From Thauera sp. (GTDB taxonomy: Bacteria; Pseudomonadota; Gammaproteobacteria; Burkholderiales; Rhodocyclaceae): a DNA stretch of 13,462 bases. Numbering within the stretch: the first letter of the stretch is position 1; each line of letters begins with the position of its first letter. The DNA is taken from positions 1 through 13,462 of the forward strand of contig JAKLLJ010000061.1 of assembly GCA_023150215.1 (NCBI GenBank), in the 5' to 3' direction. Of this stretch, positions 1 to 6,778 are shown piece by piece. The notes below the pieces were generated by a model. That model had not been told where the DNA came from, made no database searches, and saw only the letters and a program-made list of their open reading frames with translations. The position numbers and the translations under genes were made by a program.

Positions 1-180
1 GTGGAAGTCGCGGCAGTGCGGGCAGCCGTAGTGGAAGAACTCGAGCACCTCGATCTTCGAGGGATCGTCCGCCTTCTGTGCCGGCTCGATGATCTGGAAG
101 GGCTCGTTCGCCTGCACGACCGAGGCGGCGGGAAGGGCGAGGGCCAGGCCGGCCAGCTTGAGGGCATCACGACGATTCAT
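1..180 (-). CDS. dsbA: Thiol:disulfide interchange protein DsbA, N-terminal 60 residues (3' end outside window)
   Basis: Translating the minus strand from the ATG at 180 gives an N-terminal signal sequence (residues 1–24, MNRRDALKLAG followed by a hydrophobic Ala/Leu stretch ending VVQA), then a mature start NEPFQII and the thioredoxin-fold active site FFHYGCPHCRDF, with the CPHC dithiol at residues 53–56. CPHC is the classic DsbA motif. The family oxidises cysteine pairs in exported proteins in the periplasm and is reoxidised by DsbB. A strong Shine–Dalgarno (AAAGGAG on the minus strand, plus positions 187–193) lies six bases before the ATG and fixes the start. The gene is the third in line behind argS and the SPOR gene, 73 bases after the latter, so co-transcription is likely. 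Only about a quarter of the protein is visible. The twin arginine near the N-terminus makes Tat export conceivable, although Sec/SRP export is usual for DsbA. Confidence 0.9.
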   Translation of the reverse strand, partial: MNRRDALKLAGLALALPAASVVQANEPFQIIEPAQKADDPSKIEVLEFFHYGCPHCRDFH

Positions 181-186
181 GCGGAA

Positions 187-193
187 CTCCTTT
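187..193 (-). promoter_or_regulatory. Ribosome binding site of dsbA
   Basis: The minus strand reads AAAGGAG here, six bases before the dsbA ATG (178–180). It is the strongest Shine–Dalgarno on this strand and decides the dsbA start. Confidence 0.75.
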
Positions 194-253
194 GACTGAG
201 GCTGGGTGAGACGCGGACGGCGCACGGACGTTCAATCCGCAGCGTGTCCAGGC

Positions 254-922
254 TCACTGGTTGCGGCTCACCGAGGCATTGAAACCCGCATCGGAGAGGC
301 GGGCCCGCATCGGGTTCATGTCCTCGGGCTTGGCGAAGGGGCCGACGCGCACGCGGTGCACGATGCGCCCGTCGGGCAGCTGGGTGCGCTGCGCGCTCGC
401 CTGGATGCCCGAGAGCGCCAGCCGCGCCTTGAGGTTGTCCGCTTCGGACGGGTTCTCGAACGAGCCCACCTGCAGGTAGATGCGCTCGTTGCGCTGGGGC
501 GCGGGCGGCGTCACCGCCGCGGGCTGCGGCGAGGCCTCGAACACCGGCGCGGGGGCCTGCTGCGCGGGCACGGGCGGGGGCGGCGCCTGCACCTGGGGCG
601 CGGGCACCGGCACGACCTGCGCCGCCGACGAAGGCACGTTGTCGCCCTGCGGCAGGATGCGGTAGAACTCGAAATCCTGCTTGGCCACCGGGCGGTCGCC
701 CGGCTTGCCGGGCAGCGCCGCCGGCCCCTGCTCCGCCGGCGCCTGCACGCGCGGCGCCACCGGCGCAGCCTGGAAGGGATTGCTGCGGGTGAAATACCAC
801 GCCGCGCCGGCCGCGATCAGCGCACCGAACACGAGGCCGATGAAGATGCCGACCAAGGTGCCGCCGGCGCTCTTCGCCGGCGCAGGCGCCGGCTTGCGGA
901 CCGGCTTGCGATCTCGACTCAC
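254..922 (-). CDS. SPOR-domain single-pass inner-membrane protein (FtsN/DamX-like)
   Basis: This is a 222-residue protein with three parts. A short basic, proline-rich cytoplasmic N-terminus (1–20) is followed by one transmembrane helix at about residues 22–43 (TLVGIFIGLVFGALIAAGAA) and a long Pro/Ala/Gln-rich periplasmic linker (about 50–145). A SPOR domain (about 147–220) begins RIYLQVGSF and contains HRVRVGPF. SPOR domains bind denuded septal peptidoglycan, and FtsN-type proteins of this layout take part in cell division or wall remodelling. The linker segment KQDFEFYRILP resembles one I recall from betaproteobacterial FtsN-like proteins. The start is GTG at 920–922, supported by GGGGAG seven bases upstream (plus 930–935). 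The gene begins 16 bases after argS ends, so it is translated from the argS transcript. Which SPOR subfamily it belongs to cannot be settled from sequence alone. Confidence 0.88.
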   Translation of the reverse strand: MSRDRKPVRKPAPAPAKSAGGTLVGIFIGLVFGALIAAGAAWYFTRSNPFQAAPVAPRVQAPAEQGPAALPGKPGDRPVAKQDFEFYRILPQGDNVPSSAAQVVPVPAPQVQAPPPPVPAQQAPAPVFEASPQPAAVTPPAPQRNERIYLQVGSFENPSEADNLKARLALSGIQASAQRTQLPDGRIVHRVRVGPFAKPEDMNPMRARLSDAGFNASVSRNQ

Positions 923-938
923 GATTGCGCTCCCCGCT

Positions 939-2702
939 TCACATCGACTCGGGCGCCGACACGCCCAGCATCTTCAGCCCGGTGACCAGCACCTGGCGCA
1001 CCGCGGCCGCCAGGGCGAGGCGAGCGAGCTTCACCGCCTCGTCCTCGACCAGCATGCGCTCGGCGTTGTACCAGCTGTGGAAGTCGGCGGCGAGGTCCTT
1101 GAGGTAGAACGCGATCTGGTGCGGCGCGTAGCCGGCGGCGGCGTCCTGCACGAGTTCGGGGAAGGCGGCCAGACGCGCACACAGCGCGAGTTCGCGCTCG
1201 TTCTGCAACAGGCCGAGGTCGGCGCCGGCCAGCTCCGAAGCCTCGCCGGCCCACTGGTTGAGCACCGAGCACACGCGGGCGTGGGCGTACTGCACGTAGT
1301 AGACCGGGTTCTCGTTGCTCTGGCTCTTGGCGAGGTCGAGGTCGAAGTCGAGGTGCTGGTCGGACTTGCGCAGCACGTAGAAGAAGCGGCAGGCGTCGTT
1401 GCCGACTTCGCGGCGCAGCTCGCGCAGGGTGACGAACTCGCCCGAGCGGGTGGACATGGAGGTCTTCTGGCCGTCGCGGTACAGCACCGCGAACTGCACC
1501 AGCGCGACTTCGAGCTTGGCCGGATCGAGCCCGAGCGCGGCGATCGCGCCCTTCACGCGCGGAATGTAGCCGTGGTGGTCGGCGCCCCAGATATCGATCA
1601 CGCGATCGAAGCCGCGCTCGTACTTGTTGAGGTGGTAGGCGATGTCGGAGGCGAAGTAGGTGTACAGGCCATTCTCGCGCTGCACGACACGGTCCTTCTC
1701 ATCGCCGAAGGCGGTGGAGCGGAACCACTTGGCACCGTCCTGCAGGTAGATGTGCCCCTGCTTCTCGAGCTGGCTCACGGCACGCTCGACCAGGCCGGTA
1801 TCGAACAGGCTCTGCTCCGAGAACCACTTGTCGAAGCGCACGCCGAACTCGCCGAGATCGTCGCGGCCGTCGCCGAGCTGCTCGTTGAGGGCAAAGCCAT
1901 GCACCCAGCCGTAGTCGTCGCCGAGCAGCTTCTTGGCGTTGGCGATCAGCGCATCGAGGTGCTCCTCGCGCTGCTGCTTCGATTCGTCGTCCTTGCGATC
2001 CGAAGGCGGCAGGCCGGGCGTGCCGGCGAGGATCTGCTCGACCGTGACCCGGGCAAAGCGATCCTCATGGGCGTCGCACATGTCGCGCCCCATGTCGATC
2101 ACGTAGTCACCCTGGTAGGCATTGGGCGGGAAGGGAATCTCGATGCCGAAGAAGGCGAGATAGCGCAGCCAGGTCGACAGCGCGAGGATGTCCATCTGGC
2201 GGCCGGCATCGTTGACGTAGTATTCGCGGGTGACGTCGTAGCCGGCGAAGGCGAGCACGTCCGACAAGGACGCGCCGTAGGCCGCGCCGCGACCGTGGCC
2301 GACGTGGAGCGGGCCGGTCGGGTTGGCGGAGACGAACTCCACCTGGACCTTGACCCCCTTCGTTGCGCCGCGACCGAAGTCCGCCGCCGTGGCCAGCACC
2401 TCGCGCACCACCGCGGTCTTGGCGTCGGCAGCGAGGGTGAAGTTGATGAAGCCGGCACCGGCGACTTCGGCCTTGGCAACAAGACGGGATGCCGGCAGTT
2501 CGGCCAGTAGCAGGCCGGCAAGCTCGCGCGGGTTGCGCTTGAGCGGCTTGGCAAGCTGCAGCGCGAGGTTGGTGGCGAAATCACCGTGGCTCGCCTGCTT
2601 CGGGCGCTCCAGCAGGATGGGCGTATCGGCCAGATCGGGCGCAACGCTCTTCAGCGCGCTCTGCAGCAGATCGGTCAGCAGGACTTTGGGGTCGGCGCTC
2701 AT
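939..2702 (-). CDS. argS: Arginine–tRNA ligase (arginyl-tRNA synthetase)
   Basis: This 587-residue class I aminoacyl-tRNA synthetase charges tRNA-Arg with arginine in the cytoplasm. The N-terminal Add-1 domain (about 1–110) is followed by the HIGH-type motif NPTGPLHVGHGRG, with HVGH at residues 133–136. The KMSK region is the relaxed version usual in ArgRS (SMSTRSG, M416). The C-terminal DALR anticodon-binding domain ends in the typical LLGVSAPESM-type tail. Length matches the family (about 560–590). I chose the ATG at 2700–2702 (MSADPKVLLTDLL) rather than the upstream in-frame ATG at 2789. The longer N-terminus would be unlike the family, and a TATAAT hexamer lies at 2731–2736 inside that extension. 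The gene leads a minus-strand operon with the SPOR gene and dsbA, and is divergent from ubiB. Confidence 0.97.
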   Translation of the reverse strand: MSADPKVLLTDLLQSALKSVAPDLADTPILLERPKQASHGDFATNLALQLAKPLKRNPRELAGLLLAELPASRLVAKAEVAGAGFINFTLAADAKTAVVREVLATAADFGRGATKGVKVQVEFVSANPTGPLHVGHGRGAAYGASLSDVLAFAGYDVTREYYVNDAGRQMDILALSTWLRYLAFFGIEIPFPPNAYQGDYVIDMGRDMCDAHEDRFARVTVEQILAGTPGLPPSDRKDDESKQQREEHLDALIANAKKLLGDDYGWVHGFALNEQLGDGRDDLGEFGVRFDKWFSEQSLFDTGLVERAVSQLEKQGHIYLQDGAKWFRSTAFGDEKDRVVQRENGLYTYFASDIAYHLNKYERGFDRVIDIWGADHHGYIPRVKGAIAALGLDPAKLEVALVQFAVLYRDGQKTSMSTRSGEFVTLRELRREVGNDACRFFYVLRKSDQHLDFDLDLAKSQSNENPVYYVQYAHARVCSVLNQWAGEASELAGADLGLLQNERELALCARLAAFPELVQDAAAGYAPHQIAFYLKDLAADFHSWYNAERMLVEDEAVKLARLALAAAVRQVLVTGLKMLGVSAPESM

Positions 2703-2730
2703 GGCACTCGGTGTGAATTCGAAACGCGCG

Positions 2731-2736
2731 ATTATA
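2731..2736 (-). promoter_or_regulatory. Predicted -10 element of the argS operon
   Basis: The minus strand carries a perfect TATAAT followed by CGCGCG, predicting transcription from about position 2724 and a leader of roughly 22 bases before the argS ATG. No good -35 hexamer is visible 16–18 bases upstream, where the sequence is a G run on the minus strand. The same arrangement, a TAnnnT-like hexamer plus CG-rich discriminator, recurs before other units in the window. Confidence 0.6.
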
Positions 2737-2849
2737 GCGGATCGCAAGGCAGCCCCCCGGCGAGGATGTGAGCACAGGTTGCGCGCCACGGCGCCGGCAC
2801 CCGCGCGCGGCGACAGCGCAGCGGCGTTCCCCCCGCGCCGCTTTCCGGC

Positions 2850-2855
2850 TAAAGT
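2850..2855 (+). promoter_or_regulatory. Possible -10 element of ubiB
   Basis: TAAAGT followed by CCGCGC lies 30 bases before the ubiB GTG. It predicts a leader of about 24 bases. The -35 position (about 2827–2832, TTCCCC) is poor. The call rests on similarity to the other promoter-like hexamers in this window and is tentative. Confidence 0.35.
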
Positions 2856-2885
2856 CCGCGCTTTGCCTCGTCAGCCCCGACCACC

Positions 2886-4415
2886 GTGCGCCTCTTCCGC
2901 CTCGCCAAGATCGTCTCCGTCAGCCTGCGCTTCGGGCTCGACCGCATGGTGCTGGACGCCGACAGCAGCGGGCGGCTGGCGCACGTGTGGCACAAGGTCT
3001 TCTTCTGGCGGACGTATTCCGAGTCGCGCGGCGCGCGCCTGCGCCAGGCGCTGGAGTCGCTCGGGCCGATCTTCGTCAAGTTCGGCCAGATGCTGTCGAC
3101 CCGGCGCGACCTGCTGCCCCCCGACCTCGCCGACGAGCTCGCGCTGCTGCAGGATCGCGTTCCGCCCTTCCCCACCGAGCAGGCGCTCGCAGTGCTGGAA
3201 GGCTTCTACGGCAGCCCGATCGACGAGGTCTTCGACGACTTCGAGCGCACCCCGGTGGCCTCCGCCTCGGTAGCGCAGGTGCATTTCGCGCGTCTGCCCG
3301 ACGGCACAGACGTCGCCGTCAAGGTGCTGCGCCCGGGCATCGAGCGCGTCATCGAACACGACCTCGCGCTGCTCGAAGTGGCTGCGGTGCTGCTGGAGAA
3401 GGTGTGGCCGGAAGGCCGGCGCCTCAAGCCACGCGAAGTGGTCGCCGAGTTCAGCAAGTACCTGCACGACGAACTCGACCTGATGCGCGAAGCCGCCAAC
3501 TGCTCGCAGCTGCGGCGCAACTTCAAGGACTCGTCGCTGCTGATCGTGCCCGAAGTCTATTGGGACTGGTGCGGGCGCAAGGTCATGGTGATGGAGCGCA
3601 TGCGCGGTGTGCCGATCTCGCAGACGCCGGCGCTGCTCGCCCAGGGCACCGACATGAAGGCGCTGTCGCGCGCGGGCGTGGAGATCTTCTTCACCCAGGT
3701 GTTCCGCGACGGCTTCTTCCATGCCGACATGCATCCGGGCAACATCTTCGTGCATCAGGACGGGCGCTACATCGCGCTCGACTTCGGCATCATGGGCACC
3801 TTGAACGAGGTGGACAAGAACTACCTCGCGACCAACTTCCTCGCCTTCTTCAAGCGCGACTACCATCGCGTCGCGCTCGCCCACATCGAGGCCGGCTGGG
3901 TGCCGGCGAAGACGCGTGTCGACGAGTTCGAGGCGGCGATCCGCACCGTGTGCGAGCCGATCTTCGACAAGCCGCTCAAGGACATCTCCTTCGGCAAGAC
4001 CCTGCTGCGCTTGTTCCAGACTGCGCGCCGCTTCGAGATGGAAGTGCAGCCCCAGCTCGTGCTGCTGCAGAAAACCCTGCTCAACATCGAGGGCCTCGGC
4101 CGCCAGCTCGACCCCGAGCTCGACCTGTGGAAGACCGCCAAGCCCTTCCTCGAGCGCTGGATGGACGAGCGCATGGGCATGCGCGCGCTGGTGCGCGGGG
4201 TGAAGGAGGAAGCGCCGGCCTGGGCCGGCACGCTGCCGCAACTGCCGCGCCTAGTGCACCACGCACTCACCGAATCCACCCGCCACCAGAGCGCACAACA
4301 GCAGCGCCTGGACGAACTCGCCGACACCCAGCGCACGCAGAATCGCCTGCTGCTCGTCATCGGCGCGATCGCCATGAGCCTGCTCGGACTGGAACTCTAC
4401 CGCCTGTTCGGCTGA
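2886..4415 (+). CDS. ubiB: Ubiquinone biosynthesis accessory kinase-like protein UbiB (ADCK/ABC1 family)
   Basis: This 509-residue UbiB protein belongs to an atypical kinase/ATPase family needed for ubiquinone synthesis at the inner membrane, thought to help extract or deliver hydrophobic Q intermediates. Family hallmarks are all present. They are the KxGQ motif (KFGQ, 65–68), the Ala-rich loop replacing the kinase P-loop (ASASVAQVH, 125–133), the conserved lysine in VAVKVLRPG (K146), the catalytic segment HADMHPGNIF (279–288) and the metal-binding DFG (299–301). A hydrophobic C-terminal helix (about 486–507) anchors it in the membrane. GTG at 2886 is chosen because MRLFRLAKIV matches UbiB N-termini. 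No clear Shine–Dalgarno precedes it, so initiation may be leaderless-like or weak. It stands first on the plus strand, divergent from argS, and 116 bases separate it from the arginase fusion. UbiB is needed in both aerobic and anaerobic Q synthesis, which fits ubiUVT lying 4 kb downstream. Confidence 0.95.
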   Translation: MRLFRLAKIVSVSLRFGLDRMVLDADSSGRLAHVWHKVFFWRTYSESRGARLRQALESLGPIFVKFGQMLSTRRDLLPPDLADELALLQDRVPPFPTEQALAVLEGFYGSPIDEVFDDFERTPVASASVAQVHFARLPDGTDVAVKVLRPGIERVIEHDLALLEVAAVLLEKVWPEGRRLKPREVVAEFSKYLHDELDLMREAANCSQLRRNFKDSSLLIVPEVYWDWCGRKVMVMERMRGVPISQTPALLAQGTDMKALSRAGVEIFFTQVFRDGFFHADMHPGNIFVHQDGRYIALDFGIMGTLNEVDKNYLATNFLAFFKRDYHRVALAHIEAGWVPAKTRVDEFEAAIRTVCEPIFDKPLKDISFGKTLLRLFQTARRFEMEVQPQLVLLQKTLLNIEGLGRQLDPELDLWKTAKPFLERWMDERMGMRALVRGVKEEAPAWAGTLPQLPRLVHHALTESTRHQSAQQQRLDELADTQRTQNRLLLVIGAIAMSLLGLELYRLFG

Positions 4416-4519
4416 ACACCGGCGGCACGGATTCGCACGGCCGCAGCACGCAACCTACATCCCTCGCCCGAACCCCCCGAATCCCTTGCGCTGTCCCCTG
4501 CCGGCCGCTATCAAGAAGC

Positions 4520-4526
4520 AGGAGGT
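4520..4526 (+). promoter_or_regulatory. Ribosome binding site of the arginase–aminotransferase fusion
   Basis: AGGAGGT, nearly the full anti-Shine–Dalgarno complement, lies five bases before the ATG at 4532. It fixes the start inside a reading frame that is open far upstream (from 2768) merely because of high GC. Confidence 0.8.
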
Positions 4527-4531
4527 GTGCG

Positions 4532-6658
4532 ATGACGACCAGCCCCGGCAAGCTGCGCCCGCCACATGCGCTCGTCAGCATCATCGGCGCCGCGTCTGCA
4601 CTTGGCGCGCCCGATCCGGGCAGCGCGGGCGCGCCTGCGGTCCTGCAGGCGGGTCCGCTGGCGCGGCGCTTGCGTGCGATCGGAACGAGCGCCGAGTGGG
4701 TCGAGACCCTCGCCCCGGGCGTGGCCACGCCAGCGCCCGGCAGCACCATGGATGCCCGCCTGGAAGCCTGCGCCCGCTTTACGCGCCGCCTCGCCGATCA
4801 CCTCGCCGCGCTGCCGGCCGGACACTTTCCGCTCGTGATCGGCGGCGATCACGCGATCGCCACCGGCACTTGGCGCGGCATCGGGCGCGCACGCGGACGC
4901 GCACCCGGCATGGTGTGGATCGACGCCCACCTCGACAGCCACACCGACGCCACCACCCACTCCGGCAACATCCACGGCATGCCGCTGGCGGCGCTGCTCG
5001 GCCTGGGTCACGCTGCGCTCGCCACCATCCGCGGCCCGGCGCTCGACCCGGCGCGCACCTGCATCGTCGGCGCGCGCACCTGGGAGGCCGAGGAGCGCCG
5101 CCTGCTCGACCACCTCGGCGTGCGCGTGTTCACCATGGACGAGATCCGCGCCCGCGGCTTGGGCGCGGTGTTCTGCGACGCGCTGACGATCGTGCGCGCC
5201 GACCCGGAGGCGGGCTTCGGTCTCAGCATCGATCTCGACGCGCTCGATCCGCAGGCATTTCCCGCGGTGAGCTGCCCCGCGCCGGACGGGATCGATCCGC
5301 GCACGCTGGCCGACACCCTGCTCGGCCTGCGCGCCTGCGCTGACCTGGTCGGGCTGGAGATCGTCGAGTACCGTCCCGACCTCGACCCCGGCCACCACGG
5401 TGCGGACTGGATCGCCGAGCTCGCCACCGCCGCGCTCGGCCCCGGCACCGCCTGGCTGCGCGACAAGGAGCGCCGCTTCGGCGCGGCCAACTACGCGCCC
5501 CTGCCAGCGGTGTTCCAGCGCGGCGAAGGCGTGTGGCTGTGGGACACCGACGGCCGCCGCTACCTCGACATGATGAGTGCCTACTCGGCGGTGAGCTTCG
5601 GCCACAGCCATCCGCGCCTGGTCGACGCCCTGGTGACACAGGCACAGCGCCTGGCGCTGACTTCGCGCGCCTTCTCCAGCGACCGCCTGCCGGTGTTCCT
5701 CGAACGCCTGTGCGCCACCTTCGGCTACGAGCGCGCGCTACCGGTCAATACCGGCCTGGAGGCAGTGGAGACCGCGCTCAAGGCCGCGCGCAAGTGGGGC
5801 TACAAGGTCAAGGGCATCACCCCCGAGCACGCGCGCATCATCGCCTGCGACGGCAACTTCCACGGCCGCTCGATCGCGATCGTGGGGCTGTCGGCGAACG
5901 AGCACTATCGCGACGGCTTCGGCCCCTTCCCGCCCGGACTCGAGCGCGTGCCCTATGGCGACGCCGATGCGCTCGAGGCGGCGATCACCCCCGACACGGC
6001 GGCCTTCCTCGTCGAGCCGATCCAGGGCGAGGGCGGCATCGTGGTGCCGCCGTCCGGCTACCTGTCGCGCTGCGCCGAGATCTGCCGCCGCCACGACGTG
6101 CTGCTGATCGCCGACGAGGTCCAGACCGGACTCGGACGCACCGGGCGGCTGCTGGCCTGCGACCACGAAGGGGTGCGCCCGGACGGGCTGATCCTCGGCA
6201 AGGCCCTGGGCGGCGGCCTGCTGCCGGTGTCGGCCTTCCTTGCCGATCGCCGGGTGATGGACGTGTTCGGCCCCGGCGACCACGGCTCGACCTTCGGCGG
6301 CAACCCGCTTGCCGCTGCCGTCGGCACCGAGGTGCTCGCACTGCTTGTCGAGACCCGGCCATGGGAGCGTGCGGAGCGCCTCGGCGCGCGCCTGATGGCG
6401 CGCCTGGGCGCGGCCGCGTTGCCGTGCGTGCACGAGGTGCGCGGCCGCGGCCTGCTCGTCGGCATGGCGCTCGACCCCGCACTCGTCGATGCCGCCGATT
6501 TTGCCGAACACCTGCTCGCACGCGGCATTGCCACCCGCGACACCAACGGCAACGTGATCCGCCTGGCGCCGCCGCTGGTGATCGACGAGGCAACCCTCGA
6601 CGAGGCAACGAGCCGGATCCTCGACACCCTGCACGCACGCGTTGCGCAGACGCGATAA
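4532..6658 (+). CDS. rocF-rocD: Bifunctional arginase / ornithine aminotransferase fusion
   Basis: One 708-residue protein carries two complete enzymes. Residues about 10–300 are a manganese arginase of the ureohydrolase fold. Metal ligands are H107 (GGDH), D131, H133 and D135 (DAHLD), D234 and D236 (SIDLDALD). SGNIHGMPL carries the arginase-type histidine H148, and E279 sits in IVEYRP. Residues about 313–705 are a class III PLP aminotransferase of the ornithine type, with FGAANYAPLP, VNTGLEAVETALKAARKWGY, the cofactor-binding aspartate D528 in DEVQTGLGRTG, the PLP lysine K557 in LGKALGGG, and GSTFGGNPL. Expected chemistry is arginine to ornithine plus urea, then ornithine plus 2-oxoglutarate to glutamate 5-semialdehyde plus glutamate, in the cytoplasm. 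The linker is only about ten residues, and no stop or frameshift separates the halves. Arginases usually have GGDHS; this has GGDHA. Agmatinase or a related ureohydrolase remains possible, but HGMPL and the fusion partner favour arginase. Confidence 0.93.
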   Translation: MTTSPGKLRPPHALVSIIGAASALGAPDPGSAGAPAVLQAGPLARRLRAIGTSAEWVETLAPGVATPAPGSTMDARLEACARFTRRLADHLAALPAGHFPLVIGGDHAIATGTWRGIGRARGRAPGMVWIDAHLDSHTDATTHSGNIHGMPLAALLGLGHAALATIRGPALDPARTCIVGARTWEAEERRLLDHLGVRVFTMDEIRARGLGAVFCDALTIVRADPEAGFGLSIDLDALDPQAFPAVSCPAPDGIDPRTLADTLLGLRACADLVGLEIVEYRPDLDPGHHGADWIAELATAALGPGTAWLRDKERRFGAANYAPLPAVFQRGEGVWLWDTDGRRYLDMMSAYSAVSFGHSHPRLVDALVTQAQRLALTSRAFSSDRLPVFLERLCATFGYERALPVNTGLEAVETALKAARKWGYKVKGITPEHARIIACDGNFHGRSIAIVGLSANEHYRDGFGPFPPGLERVPYGDADALEAAITPDTAAFLVEPIQGEGGIVVPPSGYLSRCAEICRRHDVLLIADEVQTGLGRTGRLLACDHEGVRPDGLILGKALGGGLLPVSAFLADRRVMDVFGPGDHGSTFGGNPLAAAVGTEVLALLVETRPWERAERLGARLMARLGAAALPCVHEVRGRGLLVGMALDPALVDAADFAEHLLARGIATRDTNGNVIRLAPPLVIDEATLDEATSRILDTLHARVAQTR
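6582..6609 (+). repeat. Short in-frame direct repeat in the aminotransferase C-terminus
   Basis: TCGACGAGGCAAC occurs at 6582–6594 and again at 6597–6609, a 15-base period that encodes DEATLDEAT. It could be a small in-frame duplication, but it may equally be an ordinary helical codon repeat. Confidence 0.5.
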
Positions 6659-6692
6659 TCCACGAACGATCAAGCTCTTGGCGCACGACTCA

Positions 6693-6708
6693 CGCCCCCC
6701 ATGGGGCG
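6693..6708 (+). terminator. Possible weak terminator hairpin after the fusion gene
   Basis: CGCCCC (6693–6698) and GGGGCG (6703–6708) form a six-base GC-only stem with a CCAT loop, 34 bases after the fusion stop codon. No T run follows directly, so intrinsic termination is uncertain. It sits where the -35 region of the next gene would be. Confidence 0.3.
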
Positions 6709-6717
6709 ATCTGTTGA

Positions 6718-6723
6718 TAAACT
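6718..6723 (+). promoter_or_regulatory. Possible -10 element of the symporter gene
   Basis: TAAACT followed by CGCGCC and then TATTTTTT lies 61 bases before the symporter ATG. The spacing to a start near 6730 is sensible, but no -35 hexamer is recognisable because the region is a C run. Support comes from the same pattern before other units in the window. Confidence 0.35.
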
Positions 6724-6778
6724 CGCGCCCTATTTTTTGCTCACCGCGCGCGGACGCGCCATCACGAAGGGCCCAACC

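Noticed and set aside
681..2510. 609-codon plus-strand open frame antisense to argS
   Set aside because: It is the complement shadow of argS with low-complexity Val/Glu/Ala/Leu composition and no family motifs.
4486..4514. Promoter for the fusion gene (TTGCGC, 17 bases, TATCAA)
   Set aside because: The start site would fall on the Shine–Dalgarno, leaving an implausibly short leader of about 11 bases, and both hexamers are poor.
2768..4531. Long open frame that runs through ubiB in another frame and joins the arginase fusion (2768–6658)
   Set aside because: The part before 4532 encodes Arg/Ala/Pro-rich shadow sequence opposite a clear ubiB frame. The strong Shine–Dalgarno at 4520–4526 and the start of arginase similarity place the real start at 4532.
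6714..6727. Possible FNR site before the symporter (TTGATAAACTCGCG)
   Set aside because: Only the left half-site TTGAT matches; the right half reads TCGCG rather than ATCAA. The bases are better explained as part of a -10-like hexamer.
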